In this document: positions 1-8,516 of the stretch, one piece after another | How the letters are laid out: each line of letters opens with the position of its first letter | Numbering within the stretch: position 1 is the first letter of the stretch | Origin: Nitrobacteraceae bacterium AZCC 1564 | GTDB lineage: Bacteria; Pseudomonadota; Alphaproteobacteria; Rhizobiales; Xanthobacteraceae | Length of the DNA: 64,000 nucleotides | Reading direction: 5' to 3' | Assembly (NCBI GenBank): GCA_036924835.1 | Contig: JBAGRR010000001.1 | Location: 2,619,001-2,683,000, forward strand | Translations under genes and position numbers: made by a program | Notes under the pieces: generated by a model | Told to the model about the DNA's origin: nothing | The model's input: the letters and a program-made list of their open reading frames with translations, nothing else | Database searches by the model: none

Positions 1-2
1 TA

Positions 3-221
3 TTATTCGCCCTCACCTATGCGGGCCTTGGCGTCAGCATGTATCCCTATATCGTGCCGCAGAGCATCACCATTTGGCAGGCCGCAGCTCCCGACATCAG
101 TCTCAATTTCATGATTGTTGGCGTAGCGATCTTAGTCCCGATCATCCTGATCTACACTGCCTGGGCCTACTGGGTGTTTCGCGGCAAGGTCCACGCCGAC
201 AGCGGCGGTTATCACTCATGA
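3..221 (+). CDS. cydB: Cytochrome bd ubiquinol oxidase subunit II, C-terminal end (partial)
   Basis: Only the last 72 residues lie in the window; the gene starts upstream of base 1. The visible part has the CydB ending: a YAGLGVSMYPYIVP segment, then APDISLNFM and one strongly hydrophobic helix (VGVAILVPIILIYTAWAYWVF) before a short polar tail. CydB is the membrane subunit that pairs with CydA in the quinol oxidase, which reduces oxygen to water at low oxygen tension. The stop codon overlaps the start of the next small gene, which is the usual arrangement for the cydB-DUF2474 pair, so the two are probably translationally coupled. A bd-like cyanide-insensitive oxidase (CioB) is equally possible from the fragment alone. 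Confidence 0.9.
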   Translation, partial: LFALTYAGLGVSMYPYIVPQSITIWQAAAPDISLNFMIVGVAILVPIILIYTAWAYWVFRGKVHADSGGYHS

Positions 222-346
222 TGACACACCAGCCTCCACGTTCCCTGGTGCAGAAGCTTATGTGGTTTGGCGCGCTTTGGCTGCTCGGGATCGGCGCGGT
301 CGGCCTGATCGCCTTCATCTTGCGGCTATGGATTGCTCCGCACTGA
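218..346 (+). CDS. DUF2474 small membrane protein following cydB
   Basis: This 42-residue protein starts at ATG 218, inside the cydB stop (ATGA overlap); an alternative ATG is one codon later. After a short basic N-terminus (MTHQPPRSLVQKL) it has one transmembrane helix (MWFGALWLLGIGAVGLIAFILRLWI) and a two-residue tail. Small one-helix proteins of the DUF2474 family sit directly after cydB/cioB in many proteobacteria, and related CydX/CydH-type peptides are structural subunits of bd oxidases. The context, size and single helix support the same role here; a direct role in oxidase stability is inference. It is shorter than most gene finders' cut-off and easily missed. Confidence 0.8.
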   Translation: MMTHQPPRSLVQKLMWFGALWLLGIGAVGLIAFILRLWIAPH

Positions 347-481
347 CCATCTACCTCCGCACATTCATTAGTATTTTAAGAGTTTACGACCATCGTGCTG
401 CCCAGGGGGCAAGCCTGTTACTTGCCAGCCGCGCGTGGCTAGGGTTTTATGCCTGCTCAAGGGCTAACGCAGGATTCTCAG

Positions 482-1093
482 ATGACGAAGATCAGGCTTC
501 TGCACAGCGCTGTTGCTGCAGCGTGTCTTGTGCTGATTTCTCTTCTCGCCGTGCCGCAGGCATTCGCGCAGGGCCGCGAGATGAACATCGGCGATCAGCC
601 GGGCTACATCCCGAACGAGGCTGAAGAAGAACTTCCACCGGAATACAAGCGAACGGCCGTGTTCTACCGGACCACCGAGGCACCGGGCACGATCATCATC
701 AGCACCTCTGAGCGTTTTCTCTATCTCATCCAGGGCAATGGACGAGCGCTACGCTACGGCATTGGCGTCGGCCGCGAGGGCTTCCAGTGGCAGGGGCTGC
801 AGAAGATCAGCCGCAAGCAGGAATGGCCGGACTGGACTCCGCCCCCGGAGATGATCCAGCGCCAACCGTATCTACCTCGCTTCATGGCGGGTGGCCCCGG
901 CAATCCAATGGGCGCGCGTGCGCTTTACCTCGGTGCCACCGTCTATCGTATCCACGGCACCAATCAGCCGCAGACCATCGGCAGCGCCGTATCGTCCGGC
1001 TGCTTCCGTCTGGTCAACGCCGATGTGACGGACCTCTATAACCGCGTTCCGGTCGGCACCAAGGTCATCATTCGCCAACGACCAGAACTCTGA
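482..1093 (+). CDS. L,D-transpeptidase (YkuD/ErfK family), secreted
   Basis: The product has 203 residues. Residues 1-30 form a signal peptide ending in AQA-type small residues (PQAFAQ). The YkuD catalytic domain follows (about 68-200), with the conserved His in YRIHGTN (H158) and the nucleophile in SSGCFRL (C174). These enzymes form 3-3 cross-links in peptidoglycan or attach proteins to it, acting in the periplasm through a Cys thioester. The start at 482 is preferred over the upstream in-frame ATG at 449 because AGGA lies 7 nt upstream and the signal peptide begins there. The gene stands alone, 100 bp after the cyd genes and 60 bp before the next gene on the same strand. Family assignment is firm; which cross-link it makes cannot be told. 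Confidence 0.9.
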   Translation: MTKIRLLHSAVAAACLVLISLLAVPQAFAQGREMNIGDQPGYIPNEAEEELPPEYKRTAVFYRTTEAPGTIIISTSERFLYLIQGNGRALRYGIGVGREGFQWQGLQKISRKQEWPDWTPPPEMIQRQPYLPRFMAGGPGNPMGARALYLGATVYRIHGTNQPQTIGSAVSSGCFRLVNADVTDLYNRVPVGTKVIIRQRPEL

Positions 1094-1154
1094 TCGCGTC
1101 GATCGTTTTCCAGCATCACGTCTTTCATTCGCCAGCTCACCAGCGAGATATCCT

Positions 1155-2195
1155 ATGAAGTGGAATTTCCGGGCAGGACTTCTGATCGGCCTCGCCATCG
1201 CTTTCGGCGTCGCTGCGGCTGCAGTCGCCTATGAACGCTATGATACGCGGACCTTGAAGCGAACCTTGCGCCGCGACGCAGTGCTGTGCGGCGTGAACAC
1301 CGGATTGCCGGGCTTTTCGATGCCGGACGACAAGGGCAACTGGTCGGGCTTTGACGTCGATATCTGCCGCGCCGTTGCGGCTGCAATCTTCAACGACCCG
1401 AACAAGGTCAAGTTTATCCCACTCGACGCCAATGAGCGCTTCAAGGAATTGCGGGACCGCAAGGTCGATATCCTGTCGCGCAATTCGACATGGAGTATGT
1501 CGCGCGAAACCGAATACGGCCTGAACTTCGCCGCCGTCGCCTACTATGACGGTGAAGGCTTCATGGTGCGCCAGTCGCGCAACATCGATTCCGGCCTGGA
1601 GCTAGACGGCAGCAAGGTATGCGTGCAAGCCAACACGACCACGCAACTCAACCTCGCCGACTATTTCCGCGCCAATAATATCAAGTATCAAGAATTTAAC
1701 TTCCCAAAGCTCGACGATGTGATCGCGGCCTATGACTCCGGTAAGTGCGATGTTCTGACAACGGACGTCTCACAGCTTTACGCGCTTCGTCTGCGGCTGT
1801 CGAAACCGAATGAGCACGTCATCCTGCCGGATGTGATTTCGAAAGAACCGCTGGCACCTGTGGTGCGGCAGCGCGACGACGAATGGCTGCTGATCGTGAA
1901 GTGGGCAATCTATGCCATGATCAATGCAGAAGAGCTTGGCATCACCTCGAAGAACATCGACGAAGCGATGAAATCGAAGAAGCCCGACGTCATGCGACTG
2001 GTCGGCACCGAAGGCTCATACGGCGAAGAGATGGACCTGACGAAAGATTGGGCCGCGCGCATCATTCGCCACGTCGGCAACTACGGCGAGGTCTATGAGC
2101 GCAACGTCGGCACGGGATCAAAACTCGGCATTCCGCGCGGACTGAACCAGCTCTGGAATGCCGGCGGCATCCAGTACGCCCCACCGATTAGATAA
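1155..2195 (+). CDS. Amino-acid ABC transporter periplasmic binding protein (AapJ-like)
   Basis: The 346-residue product has an N-terminal signal segment (LLIGLAIAFGVAAAAVAYERY) and then the two-lobed family 3 solute-binding fold. The opening TLKRTLRRDAVLCGVNTGLPGFS, then GFDVDICRAVAAAIF, and the region SRETEYGLNFAAVAYYDGEGFMV are typical of AapJ/BztA, the general L-amino-acid binding proteins of rhizobia. Its job would be to capture L-amino acids in the periplasm for an Aap/Bzt-type permease. No aapQMP genes follow: a strong terminator hairpin comes directly after the stop and the next gene is convergent. It is therefore an orphan binding protein that must use a permease encoded elsewhere, or act as a sensor partner. 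Confidence 0.85.
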   Translation: MKWNFRAGLLIGLAIAFGVAAAAVAYERYDTRTLKRTLRRDAVLCGVNTGLPGFSMPDDKGNWSGFDVDICRAVAAAIFNDPNKVKFIPLDANERFKELRDRKVDILSRNSTWSMSRETEYGLNFAAVAYYDGEGFMVRQSRNIDSGLELDGSKVCVQANTTTQLNLADYFRANNIKYQEFNFPKLDDVIAAYDSGKCDVLTTDVSQLYALRLRLSKPNEHVILPDVISKEPLAPVVRQRDDEWLLIVKWAIYAMINAEELGITSKNIDEAMKSKKPDVMRLVGTEGSYGEEMDLTKDWAARIIRHVGNYGEVYERNVGTGSKLGIPRGLNQLWNAGGIQYAPPIR

Positions 2196-2207
2196 CGATG
2201 CGAATGC

Positions 2208-2240
2208 ATGTCTCTCCGCGCAAGCGGAGAGACATATTTG
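2208..2240 (+). terminator. Rho-independent terminator after the AapJ-like gene
   Basis: Perfect 11-bp stem TGTCTCTCCGC / GCGGAGAGACA (2209-2219 and 2224-2234) closed by a GCAA tetraloop and followed by TATTTG. It begins 13 bases after the stop codon. It separates this gene from the convergent acyl-CoA dehydrogenase. Confidence 0.8.
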
Positions 2241-2295
2241 ACTGCGCTGCGATTGGACGACTGCGCCTTCGCCGCCATGAATTTAGGCGCCGGCC

Positions 2296-3435
2296 TCAAT
2301 AGCCTTTCAATCTCGCCAGCTGCTCGGCATGGAACGCGGTATCGCCGAACAATTCCTGGCACACCCGCGCGCGCTTCATGAAGAAGCCGATATCGAATTC
2401 GTCGGTCATGCCGACGCCGCCGTGCATCTGCACGGCCTCCTGAACCGCCAGCGTGGCAGTTGAGCCGGCCCGAGCCTTGGCAACCGCAACCGCTGCCTCT
2501 GTATTGTCGAAGTCGGTGTCGAGCATCTGCAGGGCCTTCATGACCGCGGCCTTGGTGATCTCGATATCGGTATAGAGATGCGCCGCCCGATGCTGCAGCG
2601 CCTGGAATTCACCGATCAATTTTCCGAACTGCTTGCGCTCCTTGAGGTATGCGACGGTTCGGCCGAATGCTTCTTCGCTGATGCCGACCATTTCGGAAGC
2701 GACCGCCGCGCGTCCCACATTGAGAATGCCGCCCAGCAGCGCTCCGCCGCGATCGACCTCGCCGAGCACGCTGTCTGCCGTGACTTCAACATCATTGAAG
2801 ACGATGCGCGCCGCATTATGCGCATCCACCATGATGGTGCGTTCGATCTCCACGCCCTTCGTCTTCGGATCGACCAAGAAGAGTGTCAGACCGTCGTGTT
2901 CGCCTGGCTTACCTGCAGTGCGTGCCGCCACGATCACGAGATCGGAGACATGACCATCGACGACAAACGCCTTCGCGCCGTTCAACCTGAAGCCGTTACC
3001 CGAACGTACCGCCTGCATCGCCGTCTTGATCGGACGGTGCTTGGCGCCCTCATCGACTGCAAGGGACGCGATCAATTCGCCTTTGGCCAGCTTAGCGAGA
3101 TATTCCGATTTCTGTGCCTCGCTGCCGCCGCGCGTCAGCGCCGTCGCGGCCAGTACAGACGTTGACAGAAACGGCGACGGCATCAGCGTGCGCCCAATTT
3201 CCTCCATGACCACGCCGGCTTCGACACAGCCCAAACCGCTGCCACCGAACTCTTCCGGAACCAGCAATCCGGCAAAGCCCATTTCGGCGAATGTTGCCCA
3301 CAATTCGCGTGAGAAGCCGATCGCATCGTTGGTGTCGCGGAGCTTGCGCAGATGCGCGACCGGAGCTTTGTCGCTGATGAGACCGCGCGCGCTGTCGCGC
3401 AGCATTGACTGTTCTTCGTTAAGGACGAGGGCCAT
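2296..3435 (-). CDS. Acyl-CoA dehydrogenase-fold protein lacking the usual catalytic Glu
   Basis: The 379-residue product has the three-domain acyl-CoA dehydrogenase fold: helical N-domain (1-120), beta domain with NGAKAFVVDG and DGLTLFLVD (about 120-230), and C-terminal helical domain with KERKQFGKLIGEFQALQHR and the FAD-binding QMHGGVGMTDE. Where catalytic members have Tyr-Glu-Gly-Thr, this one reads LFGDT (about 362-366), so the base that removes the alpha proton is missing or shifted. It lies 44 bp downstream of a second dehydrogenase of the same family that keeps the Glu. In actinobacterial steroid pathways such pairs (FadE28-FadE29 type) form alpha2beta2 heterotetramers with one catalytic subunit; a similar complex is inferred. 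Substrate unknown. Confidence 0.88.
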   Translation of the reverse strand: MALVLNEEQSMLRDSARGLISDKAPVAHLRKLRDTNDAIGFSRELWATFAEMGFAGLLVPEEFGGSGLGCVEAGVVMEEIGRTLMPSPFLSTSVLAATALTRGGSEAQKSEYLAKLAKGELIASLAVDEGAKHRPIKTAMQAVRSGNGFRLNGAKAFVVDGHVSDLVIVAARTAGKPGEHDGLTLFLVDPKTKGVEIERTIMVDAHNAARIVFNDVEVTADSVLGEVDRGGALLGGILNVGRAAVASEMVGISEEAFGRTVAYLKERKQFGKLIGEFQALQHRAAHLYTDIEITKAAVMKALQMLDTDFDNTEAAVAVAKARAGSTATLAVQEAVQMHGGVGMTDEFDIGFFMKRARVCQELFGDTAFHAEQLARLKGY

Positions 3436-3479
3436 CTTAAAAATCCGAATAAAACGATGTGAAAAGAAGCGAAGCGAGG

Positions 3480-4664
3480 TTACGCGCCAGGCAAATCAAG
3501 AATGCGCTTGGCAACGATGCCGAGCATCACTTCACTCGTGCCGCCCTCGATCGAGTTCGCCTTGGTACGCAACCACGACCGGGCCGTTAATCCTTCGTTC
3601 GAGCGCGGGCTTTCCCACTCCAGTACGTCGATGCCGCCCGCCGACATCAGGATTTCGTGGCGGCGTTTGTTGAGTTCAGTGCCATAGTATTTCAGCGCCG
3701 ACGAATAAGCCGGATGCCCCTGTCCGGCTTTCGCTAGGTCCACTGCGCGCTCGGCTGCGCAGGCCATCGCAGCTTCGTCGACATCAAAAGCCGCGATTTG
3801 GCCGCGGAGCATCGGATCATCGAGCCGCCCTTGCTCGTCGGTACCGATAGAGTTCGCAGCGATCTGCCCTAACGGACGCGTCCCGCGGCGCTCACCGACC
3901 TCGCTGATCATGGAGCGTTCGTGCTGCAGCAGATACTTGGCAACATCCCATCCGCGATTAACAGTACCGACCACATGGGAGCGCGGCACGCGGACATTGT
4001 CGAAGAAGGTTTCGCAGAACGGCGACTTGCCGGAGATCAGGAGGATCGGCTTAGTCGAGACACCCTTCGATGCCATGTCGAACAGGATGAAGCTGATACC
4101 ATCATGCTTCTTGGCGCTGAAGTCGGTTCGCACCAGACAGAAAATCCAGTCGGCGAAATTCGCCATCGAAGTCCAGATCTTCTGACCGTTGATGATATAG
4201 TCATCGCCGTCGATGTCCGCGCGGGTCTGCAACGAGGCCAGATCAGAGCCGGCGTTGGGCTCTGAATAGCCCTGACACCATCGGATCAATCCGGCGGCGA
4301 TCTTCGGGAGGTGTTCGCGCTTCTGCTCATCGGTGCCGTATTTGAGGAGCGCCGGTCCCAGCATCCAGATACCGAAACTCGACAGCGGCAACCGCGCCGA
4401 TATCGCCGCCATTTCCTGGCGCAAAATCTTTGTCTCTTCGGGATCGAGACCGCCGCCGCCGTATTCCTTGGGCCAGTCCGGCACGGTCCAACCCTTGTCG
4501 CGCATGCGCTCAAACCAGAGACGTTGTGGCTCCGACGAATAGACTGTGTTGCGGCCACCCCAGAACACGTCACTGTCGTTCGCCACCGGTTTGCGCATCT
4601 CGGGCGGACAGTTGGTCTCCAGCCAGGCGCGCGTCTCTGCGCGGAATTGCTCAAGGTTTGCCAT
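3480..4664 (-). CDS. Acyl-CoA dehydrogenase, catalytic subunit of a likely heteromeric pair
   Basis: From ATG 4664 the product is 394 residues. The upstream in-frame extension to 4892 is rejected: it would cross the divergent promoter region, while AGAGGA lies just upstream of 4664. The sequence shows the N-terminal WLETNCPPEMRKP segment, QGYSEPNAGSDLASLQTRA (flavin/substrate loop), GQKIWTSMANFADW, and the C-terminal IEGGTSEVM with the catalytic Glu at about residue 373. These enzymes introduce an alpha-beta double bond in acyl-CoA, passing electrons via ETF to the quinone pool. The neighbour downstream (2296-3435) is a same-family protein without the Glu. The N-terminal WLETNCP/EYGGGG style resembles dehydrogenases of steroid or branched/aromatic side-chain breakdown, but the substrate is not determinable. 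Confidence 0.9.
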   Translation of the reverse strand: MANLEQFRAETRAWLETNCPPEMRKPVANDSDVFWGGRNTVYSSEPQRLWFERMRDKGWTVPDWPKEYGGGGLDPEETKILRQEMAAISARLPLSSFGIWMLGPALLKYGTDEQKREHLPKIAAGLIRWCQGYSEPNAGSDLASLQTRADIDGDDYIINGQKIWTSMANFADWIFCLVRTDFSAKKHDGISFILFDMASKGVSTKPILLISGKSPFCETFFDNVRVPRSHVVGTVNRGWDVAKYLLQHERSMISEVGERRGTRPLGQIAANSIGTDEQGRLDDPMLRGQIAAFDVDEAAMACAAERAVDLAKAGQGHPAYSSALKYYGTELNKRRHEILMSAGGIDVLEWESPRSNEGLTARSWLRTKANSIEGGTSEVMLGIVAKRILDLPGA

Positions 4665-4847
4665 AGTGCTGTTTCCTCTTCTTTCGCCGTCGGCATCGTA
4701 CGCGCGGCAATAGGTGCTTGGTTGGCCGGACTGTACTGCCCGCCTGTCGGATTTCAATATCTCACTGCGGAAAGCGAACCGTTGTGAGATATGCTCGTCA
4801 TGCACGATCCACGCGATCCAATCATTGAAAAGGCAGAGGAAACCGAC

Positions 4848-5396
4848 ATGCGCTTGCCGACACTTTCGCCTAGCGAAATGACCGACGATCAAACAACAAT
4901 TTACACCGAGTCAGAGGTAAGCAAGCGCGGCGTTGTGACACCACCGCTGCGCGCCTGGATCCATGCCCCCGAGGTGGCGCGCCATGCGAACCGCCTTGGC
5001 GCATATCTGCGCTACGACACGACATTGGGCGCGCGTTATTCGGAGCTCGCAATCCTCGTCACGGCCCGATACTGGAGCGCACAGTACGAATGGTATGCAC
5101 ATAAAAAGCTAGCTCTTCAGGCTGGGCTTGATACGCAGATTATCGACGCCATTAATCATCGACGTGTGCCGGACTTCGACGATCCCAAGGCACAACTGAT
5201 CTACGAATTCAGTGAATCGCTCCACGAGAACCACAACGTGCCGAAGCTACTCTATGAAAGGGCAATTGAGCTGCTGGGGAATAAGGGTGTCGTCGAACTG
5301 GTCGGCCTGCTCGGCTACTACACACTGGTGTCCATGACGCTGAACACATTCGAGGTCGAGCTCCCGGAAGGTGAAACATCCGATCTTGTGCCGTAA
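4848..5396 (+). CDS. Carboxymuconolactone decarboxylase (CMD)/AhpD-like family protein
   Basis: Starting at ATG 4848 (AGAGGA 7 nt upstream) the product has 182 residues, all alpha-helical in character. It shows the CMD-family core: LGAYLRYDTTLGARYSELAILVTARYWSAQYEWYAHKKLALQAGL. The CxxC pair used by AhpD-type peroxidase partners is absent (the stretch reads SAQYEW), so it belongs to the non-redox branch of the superfamily, which includes decarboxylases and proteins of unknown activity. It is divergent from the acyl-CoA dehydrogenase pair and 33 bp ahead of the VOC-family gene on the same strand, so a shared catabolic role is plausible but only inferred from position. Confidence 0.8.
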   Translation: MRLPTLSPSEMTDDQTTIYTESEVSKRGVVTPPLRAWIHAPEVARHANRLGAYLRYDTTLGARYSELAILVTARYWSAQYEWYAHKKLALQAGLDTQIIDAINHRRVPDFDDPKAQLIYEFSESLHENHNVPKLLYERAIELLGNKGVVELVGLLGYYTLVSMTLNTFEVELPEGETSDLVP

Positions 5397-5429
5397 CGAA
5401 GACGTCTTAGATGTGCGTGACACCACAAT

Positions 5430-5963
5430 GTGGAGATGACGGTGTCGCTGCCTGGGACGAATACGGAAACATCTTTCAGACCTATCGCAGCCGGCACGCG
5501 CATTGGCCACGTGCACCTGAAAGTTGCTGACCTCGACCGGGCCCTTGGCTTCTATCAGGACGTTCTCGGTTTTGAGTTGATGCAGCGCTATGGCGATCAA
5601 GCCGCCTTCATTTCGGCCGGCGGTTATCATCACCACATCGGGCTCAACACTTGGCACAGCAAGGGAGGCAGCCCACCGCCTCCCGGCACCACCGGGCTGT
5701 TTCACACCGCGATTCTTTACCCCACCCGCGCGGCCCTGGCGGATGCACTCTATCGCGTACTTCAGGCGGGAATTACGCTCGACGGCGCGAGCGACCACGG
5801 CGTCAGCGAGGCGCTTTACCTGCGCGATCCAGACGAGAACGGCGTCGAACTTTATCGCGACCGGCCCGAGGCGGAGTGGCCGCGCAATCCCGATGGATCG
5901 CTGGCGATGTTTACCCGCCGCCTCGATGTCGAGGCGCTACTGCGGGAACGCGAGACGACCTAG
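5430..5963 (+). CDS. VOC/glyoxalase-fold metalloprotein, CatE-like
   Basis: The product is 177 residues from GTG 5430, or 175 from ATG 5436; GGAG abuts the second start, so neither is certain. The N-terminal half contains HVHLKVADLDRALGFYQDVLGF and the GGYHHHIGLNTWHS segment typical of extradiol-dioxygenase-like (CatE) VOC proteins. The C-terminal half contains HTAILYPTRAALADAL and DPDENGVELYRDRP, which supplies the Glu metal ligand; the likely ligands are His in HVHL, His in the HHH run or FHTAI, and Glu in VELY. Such proteins bind a divalent metal and act on vicinal oxygen chelates. The stop overlaps that of the convergent MFS gene by 4 bp. Exact reaction unknown. Confidence 0.8.
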   Translation: MEMTVSLPGTNTETSFRPIAAGTRIGHVHLKVADLDRALGFYQDVLGFELMQRYGDQAAFISAGGYHHHIGLNTWHSKGGSPPPPGTTGLFHTAILYPTRAALADALYRVLQAGITLDGASDHGVSEALYLRDPDENGVELYRDRPEAEWPRNPDGSLAMFTRRLDVEALLRERETT

Positions 5964-7198
5964 ATTTTCAGCGATGCCTTCCTGCGGATCAGCACAACGG
6001 CCGCCGCGATCAGTTCAAACGATACACAGACGTAAAACGGCATCGTATAGCTGCCAAAAAAATCTCGAAGCAGGCCGATGAGGCCTGGCCCAAATGCGTA
6101 AGTGAACTGACAGATGGCAGTGACCAAGCTGACCAGCACACCAAACGATGCCGCGCTGAATTCCCGCTGAACGATGAGAGATGGCAATGTAATTGCGTTG
6201 CCGACAGAGAAACCAAACACCGCACTGGCGGCAAATAGCGCATATTCGTTATGGGTGTTGATCATGACCAGAAGCGCCATAGCCTGACTGGCGAATGACA
6301 TTGCAGAAACGTTGCGTTGATCCAGCCGGTCGATAACGGTACCAAGCCCGACCCGCCCGATCACTGCCATGATGGTCATCAGAGAAACGGCGAGGCTGGC
6401 TCGTTCCCGGCCCATGATGGGATCGAAGAACGAGATCTGGTGCACAATGAATCCGACCTGCGCCGTCAACACCAGCGCGAATGGAACGGCAATGGTCCAG
6501 AACGGCAGGCTGCGAAACGCAGCGTTACGTATCTGCGTGGCTGAAAGCGTGGTTGGGGTAGACGAGGCAACACTCCCAGCAGACGCCGGTTTCGGAGGAT
6601 GCCCGACCCACAGCAAGATGGCGGGGACTGCTGTTACGACAATCACCGCTGCCGCAATAAGCATCGTTGACGGGAAGCCGTATCTGCTGATTGCCGCGAC
6701 GAGCAGCGGCACCCCCACGACGCCACCGCAACTCGCGCCATTCAGGGCCAGGCTGATGGCCATGCCCCGACGTTTGTCGAACCACATGCCGAGCGTGTTG
6801 TTGATGGCCGCAATGCTGGTACCCGCCCAGCCGAAGGCAAACACCGTGTTGATAGCATAAAGCTGCCACGGAGACGTCACCTGCCCAACCATTGCAGAGG
6901 CAGCTGCCATGCAGGCGATGCCTGATATCAGTAACAGCCGCGGGCCGAGAACGCGGGTAGCCTCGCTGACGAAGACGACCAGGATTGAACTGAACAGATA
7001 GTAGAAGGTCGTCGCCGTTGAAATCTGCGATGCCGGCCAACCGTGAAGACGATGCAACTCCGCCAGGTAGATTCCTTGACCGTAGAAACCCGCGCCCCAG
7101 GCGAACGTCGCCACAAGGAAACAGACCCCGACAACTCGCCAGCCGCTGTACTTGAGAGACGTTTCATCGACGGCGAGTTCAACGCGCGGCGTGGTCAT
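5960..7198 (-). CDS. Major facilitator superfamily transporter
   Basis: From ATG 7198 the protein has 412 residues and about 12 hydrophobic helices; the longer reading to 7630 runs into nrdB in the wrong frame and is rejected. Features include an N-terminal YSGWRVVGVCFLVATFAWG helix, the loop after helix 2-3, the MWFDKRRGMAISLALNG loop, and a second half starting near LPFWTIAVPFALVLTAQVGF. This pattern matches the oxalate/formate- or monocarboxylate-type MFS carriers. It is probably an inner-membrane importer or exporter of a small carboxylate or aromatic acid. It is convergent with the VOC gene and lies downstream of nrdB on the same strand, separated by an inverted repeat. Confidence 0.85.
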   Translation of the reverse strand: MTTPRVELAVDETSLKYSGWRVVGVCFLVATFAWGAGFYGQGIYLAELHRLHGWPASQISTATTFYYLFSSILVVFVSEATRVLGPRLLLISGIACMAAASAMVGQVTSPWQLYAINTVFAFGWAGTSIAAINNTLGMWFDKRRGMAISLALNGASCGGVVGVPLLVAAISRYGFPSTMLIAAAVIVVTAVPAILLWVGHPPKPASAGSVASSTPTTLSATQIRNAAFRSLPFWTIAVPFALVLTAQVGFIVHQISFFDPIMGRERASLAVSLMTIMAVIGRVGLGTVIDRLDQRNVSAMSFASQAMALLVMINTHNEYALFAASAVFGFSVGNAITLPSLIVQREFSAASFGVLVSLVTAICQFTYAFGPGLIGLLRDFFGSYTMPFYVCVSFELIAAAVVLIRRKASLKI

Positions 7199-7201
7199 TA
7201 T

Positions 7202-7260
7202 CGTTAAGGTCCCCGGCGCTTGCAATGCAACGCGCATCGACAAGGCCGCGGACCTTAACG
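7202..7260. repeat. Perfect 11-bp inverted repeat between nrdB and the MFS gene
   Basis: CGTTAAGGTCC at 7202-7212 is repeated exactly, inverted, as GGACCTTAACG at 7250-7260, with 37 bases between. The left arm begins only 3 bases upstream of the MFS start codon (7198). It could be an operator, a long hairpin in the MFS leader, or a remnant of a small repeat. There is no T-tract, so it is not an obvious terminator. Confidence 0.6.
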
Positions 7261-7286
7261 TGTAATGTGCATCGATGAGAACCCGT

Positions 7287-7317
7287 TTTCCGGATAGAAT
7301 AAGCTCAGTTCCGGAAA
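7287..7317 (-). terminator. Hairpin downstream of nrdB (weak terminator candidate)
   Basis: TTTCCGGA (7287-7294) pairs with TCCGGAAA (7310-7317) around a 15-base loop, starting 9 bases after the nrdB stop. There is no clear U-run after the stem on the minus strand, so termination is only a possibility. Confidence 0.4.
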
Positions 7318-7326
7318 CAAGCCTCC

Positions 7327-8451
7327 TCAATCCCAGCTCAACGCGCCACCGCTCTGATATTCGATCACGCGCGTCTCGAAGAAGTTCTTTTCCTTCTTCA
7401 AATCCATGGCTTCCGACATCCACGGGAACGGATTCTCCGCCTCCGGGAACACCGGAGCCAGCCCGATCTGCGCGCAACGGCGATTGGCGATGAAGTGCAT
7501 GTACTGCTCGCACAGCGCAGCGTTGAGGCCGAGGAAGCCGCGCGGCATGGTATCGCGCCCGTAGCGGGCTTCGAGTTGCGCTGCATCGTGCAGCATCTGA
7601 CGAACCTCTTCCTTGAAGGCGGCGGTCCACAGATGCGGATTCTCGATCTTGATCTGGTTGATCACGTCGATTCCGAAGTTCAAGTGAATCGATTCATCGC
7701 GCAGAATGTACTGATACTGCTCGGCGATACCGACCATCTTGTTGCGCCGGCCGAGCGACAGGATCTGCGCGAAGCCTGTATAGAACCACATGCCCTCAAA
7801 CACGACATAGAAGGCGATCAGATCGCGCAAGAACGTCTGATCGCTTTCCGTTGTTCCTGTGGCAAACATCGGATTGTCCAGCGCCTGCGTATGCTTTAGC
7901 GCCCAGGCCGCCTTGTCGGTGATGCTGGGCACCTCGCGATACATGTTGAACAGCTCGCCTTCGTCGAGGCCAAGGCTCTCAACCACATATTGGAAGGTGT
8001 GGGTGTGCACCGCCTCCTCGAAGGCCTGGCGCAACAGATATTGCCGGCATTCGGGATTGCTCAGATGACGATAGATCGCCAGCACGATGTTGTTGGCAAC
8101 CAATGATTCTGACGCCGCGAAGAAGCCAAGGTTGCGCTTGATCATGCGCCGCTCATCCTCGGTCAGGCCATCGCGCGATTTCCACAGTGCGATATCGGCC
8201 TGCATCGACACTTCGGTCGGCATCCAGTGGTTGTTGCAGGCGGCGAGATATTTCTCCCACGCCCATTTGTATTTCAGCGGCAGCAGCTGATTGACGTCAG
8301 CGCGTGAATTGATCATCGCCTTGTCGTCGACGCGCACGCGCCCACCTGCACAATCGATCGGTTCAGCCCTCGGCGCAGCTCCGGCGGGAGGCTTCGGAAT
8401 ACCAGCCGTCGCAGCCGGCGACGGAGATGTTTCAGACCAGTCCAGCATCAT
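7327..8451 (-). CDS. nrdB: Ribonucleotide reductase beta subunit, class Ic type (Phe in place of radical Tyr)
   Basis: The 374-residue product is an R2 protein that assembles the metal-oxygen cofactor and starts radical chemistry in NrdA. Ferritin-like helices carry the ligands: E115 in AASESLV, E146 and H149 in [10 protein letters not shown], a Glu in FEGMWFY, and Glu-His in RDESIHLN. The residue that is the tyrosyl radical in E. coli (Y122) is Phe here (F153), exactly as in the Chlamydia trachomatis protein, which uses a Mn(IV)/Fe(III) cofactor and no Tyr radical. Surrounding residues also match the chlamydial type. The C-terminal GGALSWD tail would dock into NrdA. It lies 65 bp after nrdA in one operon controlled by the upstream cobalamin riboswitch. 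Two ATGs at the start (8451, 8448) are equivalent. Confidence 0.95.
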   Translation of the reverse strand: MMLDWSETSPSPAATAGIPKPPAGAAPRAEPIDCAGGRVRVDDKAMINSRADVNQLLPLKYKWAWEKYLAACNNHWMPTEVSMQADIALWKSRDGLTEDERRMIKRNLGFFAASESLVANNIVLAIYRHLSNPECRQYLLRQAFEEAVHTHTFQYVVESLGLDEGELFNMYREVPSITDKAAWALKHTQALDNPMFATGTTESDQTFLRDLIAFYVVFEGMWFYTGFAQILSLGRRNKMVGIAEQYQYILRDESIHLNFGIDVINQIKIENPHLWTAAFKEEVRQMLHDAAQLEARYGRDTMPRGFLGLNAALCEQYMHFIANRRCAQIGLAPVFPEAENPFPWMSEAMDLKKEKNFFETRVIEYQSGGALSWD

Positions 8452-8516
8452 TCACTCCAGAGAATTCCGGTTTTGCCATGCCCGATCTGAAACCGGGCAT
8501 GACGCGGTGGCGGCGC

